Assembly: GCA_002839995.1 (NCBI GenBank)
Contig: PGZC01000005.1
Span: 1 to 64,000, forward strand
Length of the DNA: 64,000 bases
Source: Gammaproteobacteria bacterium HGW-Gammaproteobacteria-4
GTDB lineage: Bacteria > Pseudomonadota > Gammaproteobacteria > Xanthomonadales > Xanthomonadaceae
Direction: 5' to 3'
Positions 38,910 through 48,983 of this stretch are shown here, in pieces. The stretch's first letter is position 1; every line of letters starts with the position of its first letter. The notes beneath the pieces are model-generated. The model was not told the DNA's origin, searched no databases, and saw only the letters and a list, made by a program, of their open reading frames with translations. Position numbers and translations under genes: made by a program.

Positions 38910-41900
38910 GCCACCTCCGCATCGGCGGCGTTACCGGCCAATACCGTGTTGACCGCGTCGAGCAACGCATCGCTGAAGCGGTGCCGCCAGATGCCGGCGC
39001 CATCGGCGAGACCGGCGGCGCGCACGAACAGGTAAAAACATTCGCCCAGATGCCGGCTGCGGTTGTAGGTGTCGCCCAGGCGTTGGCGCAGATAGCGATC
39101 CAGGGCAACGGTATACAGCAACGCCTGGAAGCGGTAATGCGCGGCATCCATCGCGTCGTGCAGTGCCGCGCCCTGATAAGCCGCCAGGTCGTCGCCAAGC
39201 AGATTGCCCTTGTAGTCGAGCAGGTAAAAGCGCTCCTGATGCTGGAAAATCAGATCGATCTTGCCGTTCATCAGGCCGATCAGCGTTCGCGCGTCGGTCG
39301 GAACCAGATCAGCCTCGCGATGCGCAGCACAAACGCTGGCGAGCGCGGGCATCGACACGCCCGGCAACGGAAAGTGGAACTCCATCTCCGCGCGCAGTGC
39401 GTGCGCGGCAAGCGCATCGAGGCACAGCTGCGGCGCATGTGAGGCCCCGAGCGGTGCGTCGAGCGCCGCTTGCAGGCGGCGCGCCAGGCGATCGACCGCC
39501 ATCTCCGCCGGCAGCTCGCCGAACTGGACCGCGTGCACACCGAGCCAATGCCGAAGCAACGGTTTTTGCGCAGTCAGCGGCAGGCCGATCACGCGGTGCT
39601 CGAAAATACTGTGGATGGCGTTGCCGATCGCCTTGCCGCGGATCGATGCCAGCCCGGCCAGTTCCGGATGCGGCGGCGGCGGTTGCGACAGTGCCGGGGT
39701 CAGCAACGACAAGGCCGGACGATCGGCCGCATCGGCCTCATCCGCCGCTGCGGATTCCGCCTCGGCCGCGACAACGCGCTGCCGGCCGCCGTGGCTCAAG
39801 GTGGTGAAGCTGTGTTTCGCCGCCATCGGCAGCGGCGAAGCCGGTGGCAACGCGCGCGCCGGCTGCCGGGCCGACGTGCCGTCGTTGACGCCACTCAGCA
39901 CGCACAGCGACTGCGGTTGCCAATCATCGCGCCACGCGATCGCGTCGCCAGCGCTGTCCCGCTCCGCCGAGCCCAGCGGCGGCTGCATGCGCGCGAACAT
40001 CACATCGAGCGCGCTGCGTGCAGTGCCGGTTGCCGGATTCTGCCCGTTGGCGCGGGCCGGGCGCTCGGGCGGCAGCGCGAACACGTGGCAGCCATGGATG
40101 GCGCGGGTAAGGGCCACGTAAAGCAGGCGGAAACGTTCATCGAACAATTCCTGGCTCTGCTGCGCCTTGCCCTCGGCCGAGCTGTCGATGCGGCGCGGGC
40201 CGCCGTCGGGGTCGCTGAGCAGATACAGGCCGGACTCACGGTGTTCGCCATGCGCCCACATCAGCGGCAAAAAGACGATGGAAAACTCCAGGCCCTTGCT
40301 GGCGTGCAGGCTCATCAGGCGTACCCGCTCGTGGTCCGATTCGATCCGCAACTGCTGCGCCTCGGCGGCCTCCTCGTCGCCGTCGCCGACCGCGTGCTGC
40401 TGCTGTCCCAGCCACGCCAGCAACGCCTCGATGCCGGGCATCCGTTCGGATTGCGCTTGCAGCAACTCGGCGAGGTGGCGCAGATCCGTCAGGACCCGTT
40501 CGCCACGCGTGGTCTGCAAAAAACGCGTGGCCAGGTGTGCGATCAACGCCGCGATCACGACATGCACGCCCTGGCTGCGCCAGCGCAGCAGCCAGTCATG
40601 GAATTGCCGGGCGATGGCCTGCCACGGCGCCGGATCATCGCCCCACTGACGCAGTTCGGCCAGGCTGCTGCCCCACAAACGTGTCGCCGCAGCGGCGCGC
40701 AACGCCGACTTGTCGTCGCAGTGGGCGATGCCGTACAGCACGAGATGCAGTTCGCGCGCGGTGTCGCCGGAGAAAACACTGCTGCGGATCGAAGCAATGC
40801 AGGGCACGGCGCGCTGTTGCAGCAACGCGTGCAGGGATTCCACCTGTTGATTGCTGGGCAACAGCACCGCGATGTCCGAGGGTTGCAGCGGCCGTCCGCC
40901 GATGCGATGACTGCCCGATTGCAGCATCTGCGCAATCTGGTTGGCGCACACACGCAGCGCCAGCGCCTTGCGTTGCTCGCTGCCTTCCGGGGCATCGGCG
41001 AGATAATGCACGCACAGGGGGCGCGCGACCGGCTGGCCGTCCACGCAATACGGTGTTGCGTTCTGGCGGCTGCTCGCCCGCACCGGCTGATAGCGGATTT
41101 TCGCCGCGTCGGGCGATTCGGCGTCGCCCAGGGTGTCGCCGGCGATAGCGTAAAACGCATTGCAGGCGGCCACCAGATTGGCCGATGAGCGATGGTTGAC
41201 ATCGAGGCTCATGCGCGAGTTGGGCGCCACCGTGCGCGCTGCGCGCAGGTAGGCATGGATATCGCCGCCGCGAAACCGGTAAATCGCCTGCTTGGGGTCG
41301 CCGATCATCACCAGCCGGCCGCGCTCGCCGCCATCGACCGCACGATAGATCCGATCCAGGATGCCGTACTGGATGCCGTCGGTATCCTGAAACTCGTCGA
41401 CCAGCGCCACCGGCCAGGCGCGGTACAGGGCTTCGGCCAGGCCTGTTTCCCGGTGCGACTGCCGATCGCGTTGCAGGGTGTCGTGCACACGCAGCAGCAG
41501 ATCATCGAAAGTATGCTGGTTTCGGTTTTGCAGTCGCGTGTGCGCTTCGTTTCGGGCCCACTGCGCCGCCGCGCTCCAGAATGCCTGCGCCGGCCGGTTG
41601 CGCAACTGCTCCAGCGTCGCTGCGCATTCCTGCGAAAATGCTGCGGCCGCCAACACCTCGGGGTCGGACTTGCCCTTGGCCGAAACGCCGTTGAGCTTGC
41701 CTGCATTCGTCAGCGCGCGATCGAGGTTGCGGGTCGGCAATTGCTGCGTGGGATCGTCGATGAGGTCGGCCAGTGCCGCCCAGTGCGTGCGCAGCGCACA
41801 GGCCTTGGTAAACAGCGCATCGCGCGCGACCAGCGCACGCAGACGCGCCGCCCAGGCTTTGGGCAAGGCCTGCTCGATTTCGGCCGTGCTCAAACAAGGG

Positions 41901-42538
41901 ACGACCGCGTCGGGCATCAGGCACAAACGCAACTGGCTGGTGAGCGCACGGCGACTGAATTCGAGCGAACCGCCTTGTTGCAGCCGCACCAGCGCACTGT
42001 CGGCATCGCCCTGCTGCAGGTGGCGCAGCAGGTCAGCGGCCAACTCGTCCACCAGCGCGTCGGGTCCGATCAGATCGCCGCTTTGAAACGCACTGCCGCA
42101 CGCGAACGGATGATCGGCGACGATGCGGCGACACAGGCCATGCAAGGTGCCGATCGGCGCCACGTCCAGCTCGGCGATGGCGAGCCGGATACCTGCCAGA
42201 TCCTGCGCGCGGCACGCGGCATTTTGCTGCCAGCGCGCATGCAGCCACTGTGCATCCGATTCTGCGCCGTCCGTGTCGCCCGCTTGCTCGACACCGGCCT
42301 GGCGCTCCGCCCAGAGCAGCCGGGCGCGCAGGCGTTCGCGCAATTCCTGTGCTGCCGCGTTGGTGAACGTGGTCACCACGATCTGCCGCGGCGACAATCC
42401 GAACTCCAGCACCAGGCGCAGGTACAGCACCGAGATCGTCCAGGTCTTGCCGGTACCGGCGCTGGCCTCGATCAGGCTGCGGCCGCCCTCGCCCAGCGGC
42501 ATGTTGCGCCAATCGATGGTGGACACCGGCGCGCTCAT
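38906..42538 (-). CDS. recB: Exodeoxyribonuclease V subunit beta
   Basis: A 1210-residue helicase-nuclease. Walker A ASAGTGKT is at 25-32, and UvrD/Rep-type motifs VDEFQDTDGIQYGI, MIGDPKQAIYRFRGGD and ASKGLEFSIVFLP follow. The C-terminal nuclease domain has the catalytic DYK in FYLLDYKGN (D1108, K1110), so it should cut DNA and load RecA. Length and order match E. coli RecB. Overlaps of four bases with recC and recD show tight coupling. Confidence 0.96.
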   Translation of the reverse strand: MSAPVSTIDWRNMPLGEGGRSLIEASAGTGKTWTISVLYLRLVLEFGLSPRQIVVTTFTNAAAQELRERLRARLLWAERQAGVEQAGDTDGAESDAQWLHARWQQNAACRAQDLAGIRLAIAELDVAPIGTLHGLCRRIVADHPFACGSAFQSGDLIGPDALVDELAADLLRHLQQGDADSALVRLQQGGSLEFSRRALTSQLRLCLMPDAVVPCLSTAEIEQALPKAWAARLRALVARDALFTKACALRTHWAALADLIDDPTQQLPTRNLDRALTNAGKLNGVSAKGKSDPEVLAAAAFSQECAATLEQLRNRPAQAFWSAAAQWARNEAHTRLQNRNQHTFDDLLLRVHDTLQRDRQSHRETGLAEALYRAWPVALVDEFQDTDGIQYGILDRIYRAVDGGERGRLVMIGDPKQAIYRFRGGDIHAYLRAARTVAPNSRMSLDVNHRSSANLVAACNAFYAIAGDTLGDAESPDAAKIRYQPVRASSRQNATPYCVDGQPVARPLCVHYLADAPEGSEQRKALALRVCANQIAQMLQSGSHRIGGRPLQPSDIAVLLPSNQQVESLHALLQQRAVPCIASIRSSVFSGDTARELHLVLYGIAHCDDKSALRAAAATRLWGSSLAELRQWGDDPAPWQAIARQFHDWLLRWRSQGVHVVIAALIAHLATRFLQTTRGERVLTDLRHLAELLQAQSERMPGIEALLAWLGQQQHAVGDGDEEAAEAQQLRIESDHERVRLMSLHASKGLEFSIVFLPLMWAHGEHRESGLYLLSDPDGGPRRIDSSAEGKAQQSQELFDERFRLLYVALTRAIHGCHVFALPPERPARANGQNPATGTARSALDVMFARMQPPLGSAERDSAGDAIAWRDDWQPQSLCVLSGVNDGTSARQPARALPPASPLPMAAKHSFTTLSHGGRQRVVAAEAESAAADEADAADRPALSLLTPALSQPPPPHPELAGLASIRGKAIGNAIHSIFEHRVIGLPLTAQKPLLRHWLGVHAVQFGELPAEMAVDRLARRLQAALDAPLGASHAPQLCLDALAAHALRAEMEFHFPLPGVSMPALASVCAAHREADLVPTDARTLIGLMNGKIDLIFQHQERFYLLDYKGNLLGDDLAAYQGAALHDAMDAAHYRFQALLYTVALDRYLRQRLGDTYNRSRHLGECFYLFVRAAGLADGAGIWRHRFSDALLDAVNTVLAGNAADAEVA

Positions 42539-45500
42539 GCCGGCACCGCATGCGGGTCGGGCAGTGTGATGCAGCGATCGAGTTCGCCGGCGAAATGCCG
42601 CAGCGATTCCAGCTCCGCTTCGCCCGCCGCGAAACGTCGCTCGCCGGCAAACAGCCGGTTGTAGCCCGGGCTGTACTCGCGCTCGCCGGTGCCGCGCCAG
42701 GGGTCGAACCAGGCTTTGGCGATGGCGCCATCACGCGCACGGGCAGCCTGCGCCGGATCCAGCGCGGGCGCATCCGAACGCGCTCGCACCGCCTCCCAAC
42801 TGGTCTTCGGGAAATACCACAGCACGCGATGTTGCGCTTCGTGCCACCAGTGCAGCAGGCGCGCAACGCGGGCTTCCAGGTCGCCGAGCAGCGCCGCGCG
42901 CTGCCCGTCATCGGCGCGCAACAGCGCGTCGTCCCAGTGCCGGAAGGCGCGTTGCCAGGGCGGGTCGTCGTCCTTGACCAGCAGCAGCGGCCGCAATGCG
43001 GGTAGCGGCAACGCCGCTCGCCCGGTGCCCAGGCGCAGCAGTGCCCATTCGAGAAAGACCGGCACCCGCTCGCGAAAGCTCAGGTCGGCTTCGTGCATGA
43101 GGCCCTTGTCCGACGGTGGGTAAGCGCGCAGCAACTGCATGCCGCGGGTGCTTGCATCGTTGACCGCAAACACCGGTGCGACGCGACCGAACACGCGATA
43201 GTGCCGCTGCGCGCTCGCGATGTGCACATCGATGTCCTGATGCGCGGCGGTCGGCGCGGCATCGGTGTCGAAGCCGGGAACCTGGCGCAACGCGCGCAGC
43301 AAGGTATTGACCGCTTCGCGTTCTTGCTCCCAGGCGCGTTCGCCGGCGCGGCCCGGCGGCAGCAGCCCGGTCAGGCGCAACCAGGCCGGCGCGCGCTCGG
43401 GACGCCAGTCCCTGTGTGGCCACTGCGCCAGCGCTTCGTCGAAAAACAGGCGGCGGGTGACGTTGTCGACGCGCTCCAACGCGTTGCTTAGCGGCTCCTC
43501 CTCGCGTAGCCCGGAATCGGCCAGCGCGTCCAGCCGCAACGAAAGTTGCCGCGCCAGCAGAAAGCGCGCCGGGTCCCGGTAATAAGCCAGTACGTCGGCC
43601 AATGGCAGCGGGTCGGGTAGCGGAGTGGCTGCACTCGCACACGTATCGACAAACGGCGCCAGCGCGACGCCCTGGCCTTCGCCATGCATCTGCGCAAAGC
43701 CGGGGTTGTAGGAAAACAGGCGCGCGTCGCTGCCATCGAAATAACGTGCGTCGAACGGTTGCAGCGGGTGACGGATCGACCATGGTCGCGCCGCTGAATC
43801 GGCAGCAACGGAGGCATGGCGATCGAGCTCGGCGATCAGTTCGGCCAGCGGCGCCGCCGGGTTGCGCGTCTTGCCGTCCTTGACGTCCTCGCCGAGGTAG
43901 CTCAGGTGCAGGCGTTCGCGTGCCGACATCAAGGTTTCCAGGAACAGGTAGCGGTCGTCGCTGCGCACGTCGCGGTCACCGACGCGGCGCAGCCGCGCCA
44001 TCAGGTCCAGGCCGCCGTCACTGGTGGCGCGCGGAAACTCACCATCGTTCAGGCCCAGCACCGCAACCAGCTTGAACGGAATCGCACGCTGCGGAACCAT
44101 GCCGCAAAACGTGATGCCGCCGAGGAGGAAGCGTTGCTGTTCGGGTACTGCCTGCAAGCGCTCGGCGATCAGATCGCGGATCACGCTGAAATGCAGTTCC
44201 GGGTCTTCGTCGACGATCTGCGGCTCGCCGACCAGGCCATGCACGGTGGCGACCAGCGTTTGCCATGCGTCGCGCGCGGCATTGTCGCTGGCATCGATTC
44301 GCAACGTCGCGTGCAGCCGCGTGTCCAGTTCGTGTGCCCACTGCGTGGCGCTGCGGCTGGCGTTACCGAGACCGCACCATGCCTGGATCTCCTGCAGCAG
44401 CCGGTCCAGCGCGCCCACGGCTTCGGCAGACGGGCCGTGCACGCCGTTCAACGGCGCCAGCTCGCAGCCGTCGGCCAAACGCACGCTTCGATCACGATCC
44501 GCGTGCGAGCCGTCTGCCATCACATGGCCGGCGATCAGGCGATCCATCGCCCAGGCAAAGGTGTGCTCGTTGATTGCCGGCACGCCAAAGCGCGCCCGCG
44601 ACGCGCCATCCAGGCCCCAGGCGACGCGGCTGCGACGCAACCATTCGTGCAGCCGGTCGAGGTCGTCGGCGTCGATCGCGAAGCGTTGCTGGATCTCCGG
44701 TATCGCCAGCAGATCGATCACTTCCGCGGCGCTGATGCGTGCGCCGGGCAGTTCGAGCAGCCGCAGGAAGGTGGTGAACAGCGCATGGTTGCGCGCCACC
44801 GCCACGTCGGCAAGGTGATAAGGCAGCAGCGCGCGACTGTCGCCGGGCGGGCCGAACACAGCCGGAATCAGCGGCACGTACGCAGAGATGTCGGGCGCCA
44901 TCACCACCATCTCCGCCGCCGCGATGGGCACGCGATCCGGGTACGGCGTCATCGCATCCAGCAGCGCGTCGCGCAACACTTCCAGCTCGCGCAGGCGGGT
45001 GTGACAGGCATGAATGCGCAGCGAGGCATCGGCCATTTCGCGCGCCGCGGCGCTGGCATCGGTGAGGTTCACCGCCAGCAACCCCGGCTGCAACTGGCGG
45101 ATGCTGTGCTGCACGCGTTGCAGGCGATTGTCGGGCCGCGCCGGTTCATCGCCGCGATGGCGCACGTCCTCGCGCACCTCGCCGTCGGCCAGTGCGCAAA
45201 AGAAATGTTGCCCGATGCGACCCCATCGCGCGAGCAGCGGATGCCCCTGTTCGACCCAGTGATCGCCGTCGCCGGCGGCTTCGATGCGCTGCGCTTCGTC
45301 GGTCTGGTATTGGCGCAGCTGCGCGCGCGAATCGCTGATGCCGCCCCAGTATTCGCGGCACGGGTCGGGCGCGTACAGCGCCACCAGGCCGCGACGCGCA
45401 TAGGCGCGCAGCAACGCCAGCTCGGATGGCGGCAGATGGCTGATGCCGAACAGGTGAACGGCCGGCAGCGGACGCGAATCACTGACCAAAACGTTACTCA

Positions 45501-46185
45501 GCTCGGAAACCGCGTCGCCACGGTGCGGCCCCAGAACGGCGGCAAGCCGGCGCCACAGCGGCGCCAGCAGTTGGCGCTCGGTCGCCGTCAATGTCGCGTC
45601 GCCGGACGCCCGCGTGGCGATCGCGTCGTTGCCCTGCTGCCACCCGCGCAACCAGTCCGGTCGATACACCAGATACTGCGAATACACCCGCGCCAGACGA
45701 TCGGCGAGCTGAAAACGACGTCGCGCCAGATTGGTGCTGGTGCCGGCGTCGGAACGTTCCGCCAGGTAAGCAAGCAGCCGCGGGTCGCACAGCTCCGGCA
45801 CCTGCGCGATATCGCCGAGTGCCGCATGCACCGCCCAACGCAGGTGCTGGCGCTGATAGCGCGGCAGCGACACTGCCTTGCGCCCGAGGTGGGTTTGCGC
45901 CAGCCGGTCGATCCAGGTGCTCGACAGCACGATATCGAGATTGGCGCTGATGCCATGCGCGCCCACCCGCTGCGCGAGCGCCGCATTGAGCCACTGTCTC
46001 ATGCCCGCGTGCGCGGCGATGATGGTCTGCGGCAACAGCACGTTGTCGGGCCAGGTGGCATCGAGCAGCGTTTGCAGGGGATCGAGCAACGCTTCCAGAC
46101 GGCTGGCGCGATACAGCACCAGCCCGGCGAGCGGGTCGCTGCGGTCATCCTGGTCGCGTGCAGCCATTCGGGAATCTGTCGTCAC
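42535..46185 (-). CDS. recC: Exodeoxyribonuclease V subunit gamma
   Basis: A 1216-residue subunit that recognises Chi and guides the two strands in RecBCD. It starts with the family phrase LVLYRASRLEALLDPL and shows LGLNDGEFPR, LFGISHLPPSEL and the C-terminal IAKAWFDPWRGTGEREYSPGYNRLF. Full length, inactive-nuclease fold expected. The GTG at 46185 is listed; an in-frame ATG at 46167 (MAARDQDDRSD) is equally possible, with no clear ribosome-binding site at either. First gene of the operon; 76 bp separate it from the iron-transporter gene. Confidence 0.95.
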   Translation of the reverse strand: MTTDSRMAARDQDDRSDPLAGLVLYRASRLEALLDPLQTLLDATWPDNVLLPQTIIAAHAGMRQWLNAALAQRVGAHGISANLDIVLSSTWIDRLAQTHLGRKAVSLPRYQRQHLRWAVHAALGDIAQVPELCDPRLLAYLAERSDAGTSTNLARRRFQLADRLARVYSQYLVYRPDWLRGWQQGNDAIATRASGDATLTATERQLLAPLWRRLAAVLGPHRGDAVSELSNVLVSDSRPLPAVHLFGISHLPPSELALLRAYARRGLVALYAPDPCREYWGGISDSRAQLRQYQTDEAQRIEAAGDGDHWVEQGHPLLARWGRIGQHFFCALADGEVREDVRHRGDEPARPDNRLQRVQHSIRQLQPGLLAVNLTDASAAAREMADASLRIHACHTRLRELEVLRDALLDAMTPYPDRVPIAAAEMVVMAPDISAYVPLIPAVFGPPGDSRALLPYHLADVAVARNHALFTTFLRLLELPGARISAAEVIDLLAIPEIQQRFAIDADDLDRLHEWLRRSRVAWGLDGASRARFGVPAINEHTFAWAMDRLIAGHVMADGSHADRDRSVRLADGCELAPLNGVHGPSAEAVGALDRLLQEIQAWCGLGNASRSATQWAHELDTRLHATLRIDASDNAARDAWQTLVATVHGLVGEPQIVDEDPELHFSVIRDLIAERLQAVPEQQRFLLGGITFCGMVPQRAIPFKLVAVLGLNDGEFPRATSDGGLDLMARLRRVGDRDVRSDDRYLFLETLMSARERLHLSYLGEDVKDGKTRNPAAPLAELIAELDRHASVAADSAARPWSIRHPLQPFDARYFDGSDARLFSYNPGFAQMHGEGQGVALAPFVDTCASAATPLPDPLPLADVLAYYRDPARFLLARQLSLRLDALADSGLREEEPLSNALERVDNVTRRLFFDEALAQWPHRDWRPERAPAWLRLTGLLPPGRAGERAWEQEREAVNTLLRALRQVPGFDTDAAPTAAHQDIDVHIASAQRHYRVFGRVAPVFAVNDASTRGMQLLRAYPPSDKGLMHEADLSFRERVPVFLEWALLRLGTGRAALPLPALRPLLLVKDDDPPWQRAFRHWDDALLRADDGQRAALLGDLEARVARLLHWWHEAQHRVLWYFPKTSWEAVRARSDAPALDPAQAARARDGAIAKAWFDPWRGTGEREYSPGYNRLFAGERRFAAGEAELESLRHFAGELDRCITLPDPHAVPA

Positions 46186-46261
46186 GTTGTGCCATTGGCT
46201 ATTGTCGCGAAGGACACAGTGTACTTAGCTGTGGCCTTCGGCAAATGGCGCTCACGAGAAC

Positions 46262-47296
46262 TCAGCCGATACCGACACCCAGCAGATGACCGATGGCGTA
46301 CGTCAGGGCGCCGGCTCCGCCACCGATGGCAAGCATGCGCAGGCCGCCCAACGCGGCGTTACGCCCGGTGAACAGGCTCATGGCGGCGCCGGTGACAAAC
46401 AATCCACCCGCCGCCAGCAGCGAACCGACCAGCGCGGCACCGGGCAACACAACACCGAAGAAAAAGGGCAGCAACGGCACCAGCGCACCGAGCGTGAATG
46501 CCACGAACGAGAAGCCGGCGGCGCCGAATGGCGAGCCCAGATCATCGGGATTCAAGCCCAGCTCTTCGCGGCTGAGCACGTCCAGCGCAATGCGCGGATC
46601 GCCGACCATGCGCGCTGCCAGCGCCCGTGCTTCGTCCATCGACAGGCCGCGTGCGGCGTAGATCAGTGCGAGCTCTTCGGCCTCGGCCTCCGGATATTCG
46701 GCCAATTCCGCACGTTCCAGCGCGATCTGGTGCTCGAACAGCTCGCGTTGCGAGCGCACCGAAACGTATTCGCCCGATGCCATCGACAATGCGCCGGCGA
46801 GCAGGCCGGCAATGCCGGTGATCAGCACGACGCCGGTATCGGCATTCGCGCCGACCATGCCCAACACCAGGCTCGCGTTCGAGACCAGGCCATCGTTGAT
46901 GCCGAAGATGGCCGCACGCAGATTGCCGCCACCGACGGCGCGATGACCGCGCCCGACGTCGGCCAGCGATTGCGGCATGGCGTGCCCGCCTGGCGCGGGT
47001 GCGGAATAAATCGACAGACCGCGCACCTTCAATGCCGCGAGCAGCGGTTTGATCCGGCGGCCGCCGAAAACCGCCGCCAGATGCACACCAAGACGCGCCC
47101 GCCAGTCCGGATGAAACACCGGCAAGGCATGGCCATCAGCGGCCATCAGGCCTTGCCAATGCAGCGCCTGCTGTTCGGCGGCGGCGGCCAGATCGACAAA
47201 CAGCCGTGCCGCTGCGGCGTCGCGCTCGGTTTGTGCCAGTTGCCGGTATAGCCAGGCCGACTGTCGTTCCTCGCGCCAACTATCGACGGCGCTCAC
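46262..47296 (-). CDS. VIT1/CCC1 family transporter with N-terminal ferritin-like domain (MbfA-like)
   Basis: A 344-residue membrane protein. Residues about 10-90 resemble a ferritin/rubrerythrin helix pair with candidate metal ligands in RQLAQTERD and AAAAEQQALHWQ. The rest is the VIT1/CCC1 transporter: FGINDGLVSNASLVLGMVGA, then the metal-binding cytoplasmic loop (ERAELAEYPEAEAEELALIY), then three more helices with GAAGFSFVAFTLGALVPLLPFF. In alphaproteobacteria MbfA exports iron. It starts with a GTG that overlaps the kelch stop (GTGA), so the two genes form one operon. Confidence 0.87.
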   Translation of the reverse strand: MSAVDSWREERQSAWLYRQLAQTERDAAAARLFVDLAAAAEQQALHWQGLMAADGHALPVFHPDWRARLGVHLAAVFGGRRIKPLLAALKVRGLSIYSAPAPGGHAMPQSLADVGRGHRAVGGGNLRAAIFGINDGLVSNASLVLGMVGANADTGVVLITGIAGLLAGALSMASGEYVSVRSQRELFEHQIALERAELAEYPEAEAEELALIYAARGLSMDEARALAARMVGDPRIALDVLSREELGLNPDDLGSPFGAAGFSFVAFTLGALVPLLPFFFGVVLPGAALVGSLLAAGGLFVTGAAMSLFTGRNAALGGLRMLAIGGGAGALTYAIGHLLGVGIG

Positions 47297-48360
47297 GGCA
47301 GCACCTCGCCCAGCGTGTACACCAGCACATCGGCAGCAACCTGCTGACCATCGCGCATGCCGCCGATCAGATAGAACCGCCCGTCAACGGACGGCATGCC
47401 GCGGTGGTCCATGCTCGGCACCGGCAACGGCGGCAGCGTATACCAGCGCTCGAGGCTGGGGCTGTAGCCCTGCACCCGTGCCGACGCGAGGCTGGGTTGG
47501 CGGTCGTAACCGATGCCGTCGAAGTTGTACGGGTTTTCGCTGCCACCGGCGAACAGCAGCAAACCCTGCGCTTCGGCGGCTGCGGTGCCCATGCGATAAC
47601 GCGGCGCGCCCGGATGCGATGCGATGCGCCGCCAGTCGATGCGCAGCGGATTGTCGGCATCGATGTCGCCGCGCCAGCAGGCATCGCTGGCGGTGAACTC
47701 GCGCTTGCGACCACGCACCGTCAGGATCACACCGTCGCATACGACCAGGCTGCGGCCCAGCAGCGCGCCGGCGTGACCGAACACCGGCTCGCCCGGAAAC
47801 GGCGTCGCCTGCGCCCAGCGGTCCTCGCGGGCGTCGTAGACCTGAACCAGCGCAACATTGCGATCCATGTGCCAGCCGCTGATCAGGTAGATGTAACGGT
47901 CGTCGAGCACCACGGCGACACTGTCGTCGACCGGCACCGGCATCGCCAGAACCGCGCTCCAGGTTTCCTTCGCCGGGTCGAAACGCAGCACCTCGGGGGT
48001 CGATACTTCGTGCCCGTCTTCGGCCACGGTGTAGCCGCCGAACAGGTAGATCCGGCCGCCGGCGACTGCCGAAATGCTGGCCAGACGACCTTGCGGCACC
48101 GGCACCGGCGGCAGCTCGGTCCAGCGACTGGCACCCTCGCTCCAGCGGTAAGCCGCGCGGGTGATGTCATGCCATTGCTTGCCGGCGCCGAGGCCGAGAA
48201 ACGAGTACAGCCGGGTTTCGCCGCCGACGCGGAGCCCGGCAACGGCGTTGTTGGAGACCGCGGCCGGCAGCTTCGGTACGGCGTGGTCGAGAGCGGACGA
48301 CGCCACCGGCACCAGGAGCAGCGCAGACAAAGCAAGCAGATGAGCGGGCGCGCGTTTCAT
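47293..48360 (-). CDS. Secreted kelch-repeat protein
   Basis: A 355-residue exported protein. Signal peptide 1-23 ends at VASSA. About six kelch units follow, each with the Gly-Gly and spaced Tyr/Trp pattern (GGRIYLFGGYTV, YIYLISGWHMD, QGLLLFAGGSENP, GRFYLIGGMRDG), forming a beta-propeller. Function is unknown; it is translationally coupled to the ferritin-like/VIT1 transporter downstream, which suggests a periplasmic partner in metal handling (inference). ATG at 48360 is chosen for the signal peptide; longer reading adds 51 unlikely residues. Confidence 0.82.
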   Translation of the reverse strand: MKRAPAHLLALSALLLVPVASSALDHAVPKLPAAVSNNAVAGLRVGGETRLYSFLGLGAGKQWHDITRAAYRWSEGASRWTELPPVPVPQGRLASISAVAGGRIYLFGGYTVAEDGHEVSTPEVLRFDPAKETWSAVLAMPVPVDDSVAVVLDDRYIYLISGWHMDRNVALVQVYDAREDRWAQATPFPGEPVFGHAGALLGRSLVVCDGVILTVRGRKREFTASDACWRGDIDADNPLRIDWRRIASHPGAPRYRMGTAAAEAQGLLLFAGGSENPYNFDGIGYDRQPSLASARVQGYSPSLERWYTLPPLPVPSMDHRGMPSVDGRFYLIGGMRDGQQVAADVLVYTLGEVLP

Positions 48361-48491
48361 GATCGCTATTGTGGCAGGATGGCGGCTGCCAAGAAATGCT
48401 GAACCAGCGGCAAGGCCGGCGATAATCCCGCGGGTGCCCGCTGCGATGCTGCCGGCGCCCTCCATGCTTTCCATACCGCAGGCACTGATTG

Positions 48492-48959
48492 ATGGCCAGA
48501 AAGGTTGTTGCAAAAAAATCCGCGATCCACGGTGACGGTGTGTTCGCCAGTGAAGCCATCGCCGCAGGCGAGCGGGTTGTGCGTTACAAGGGCAAGCTGC
48601 GCAGTCATGAGGAGGTCGATGCGTTGTACGGCGAGCAGCCCGAGGATGGTCACACCTTCTTGTTCACCGTGAACGAGGACTATGTCATCGACGCCAACGT
48701 CGATGGCAACGTCGCGCGCTTCATCAACCATAGCTGCGCACCCAACTGCGAAGCTGTGGTACACCAGAACAAGAACGGCAAACGGCACAAGGACAAGATC
48801 CAGATCGAAGCGATCCGCGATATCGCGCCGGGCGAAGAGCTGACCTACAACTACGGCATCGTGTTGCACGAGCCGCATACCGCCCGGCTCAAGAAACTGT
48901 GGGCGTGCCGCTGCGGCTCGCCGCAGTGCACCGGCACTTTGTTGCAGCCCAAGCGCTGA
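48492..48959 (+). CDS. SET domain protein-lysine methyltransferase
   Basis: A 155-residue protein that is one complete SET domain with post-SET. GDGVFASEAI opens the fold; RFINHSCAPNCEA has the catalytic NHSC (79-82); GEELTYNYG (114-122) holds the substrate tyrosine; and C139, C141 and C146 (ACRCGSPQC) form the post-SET zinc site with C82. It should transfer methyl groups from S-adenosylmethionine to lysine of an unknown protein. ATG at 48492 is preferred to an adjacent TTG. Convergent with the RimK-like ligase, 24 bp between the stops. SET proteins are uncommon but widespread in bacteria; horizontal transfer is possible. Confidence 0.88.
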   Translation: MARKVVAKKSAIHGDGVFASEAIAAGERVVRYKGKLRSHEEVDALYGEQPEDGHTFLFTVNEDYVIDANVDGNVARFINHSCAPNCEAVVHQNKNGKRHKDKIQIEAIRDIAPGEELTYNYGIVLHEPHTARLKKLWACRCGSPQCTGTLLQPKR

Positions 48960-48983
48960 TCCTGCGCCTGCTGCGTCTGCCCC

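Noticed and set aside
39470-41188. Plus-strand open frame of about 572 codons opposite recB
   Set aside because: Same cause: shadow of a real gene.
43816-46371. Plus-strand open frame of about 851 codons opposite recC
   Set aside because: It is the antisense shadow of recC; its product is rich in Arg, Gln and His with no domain.
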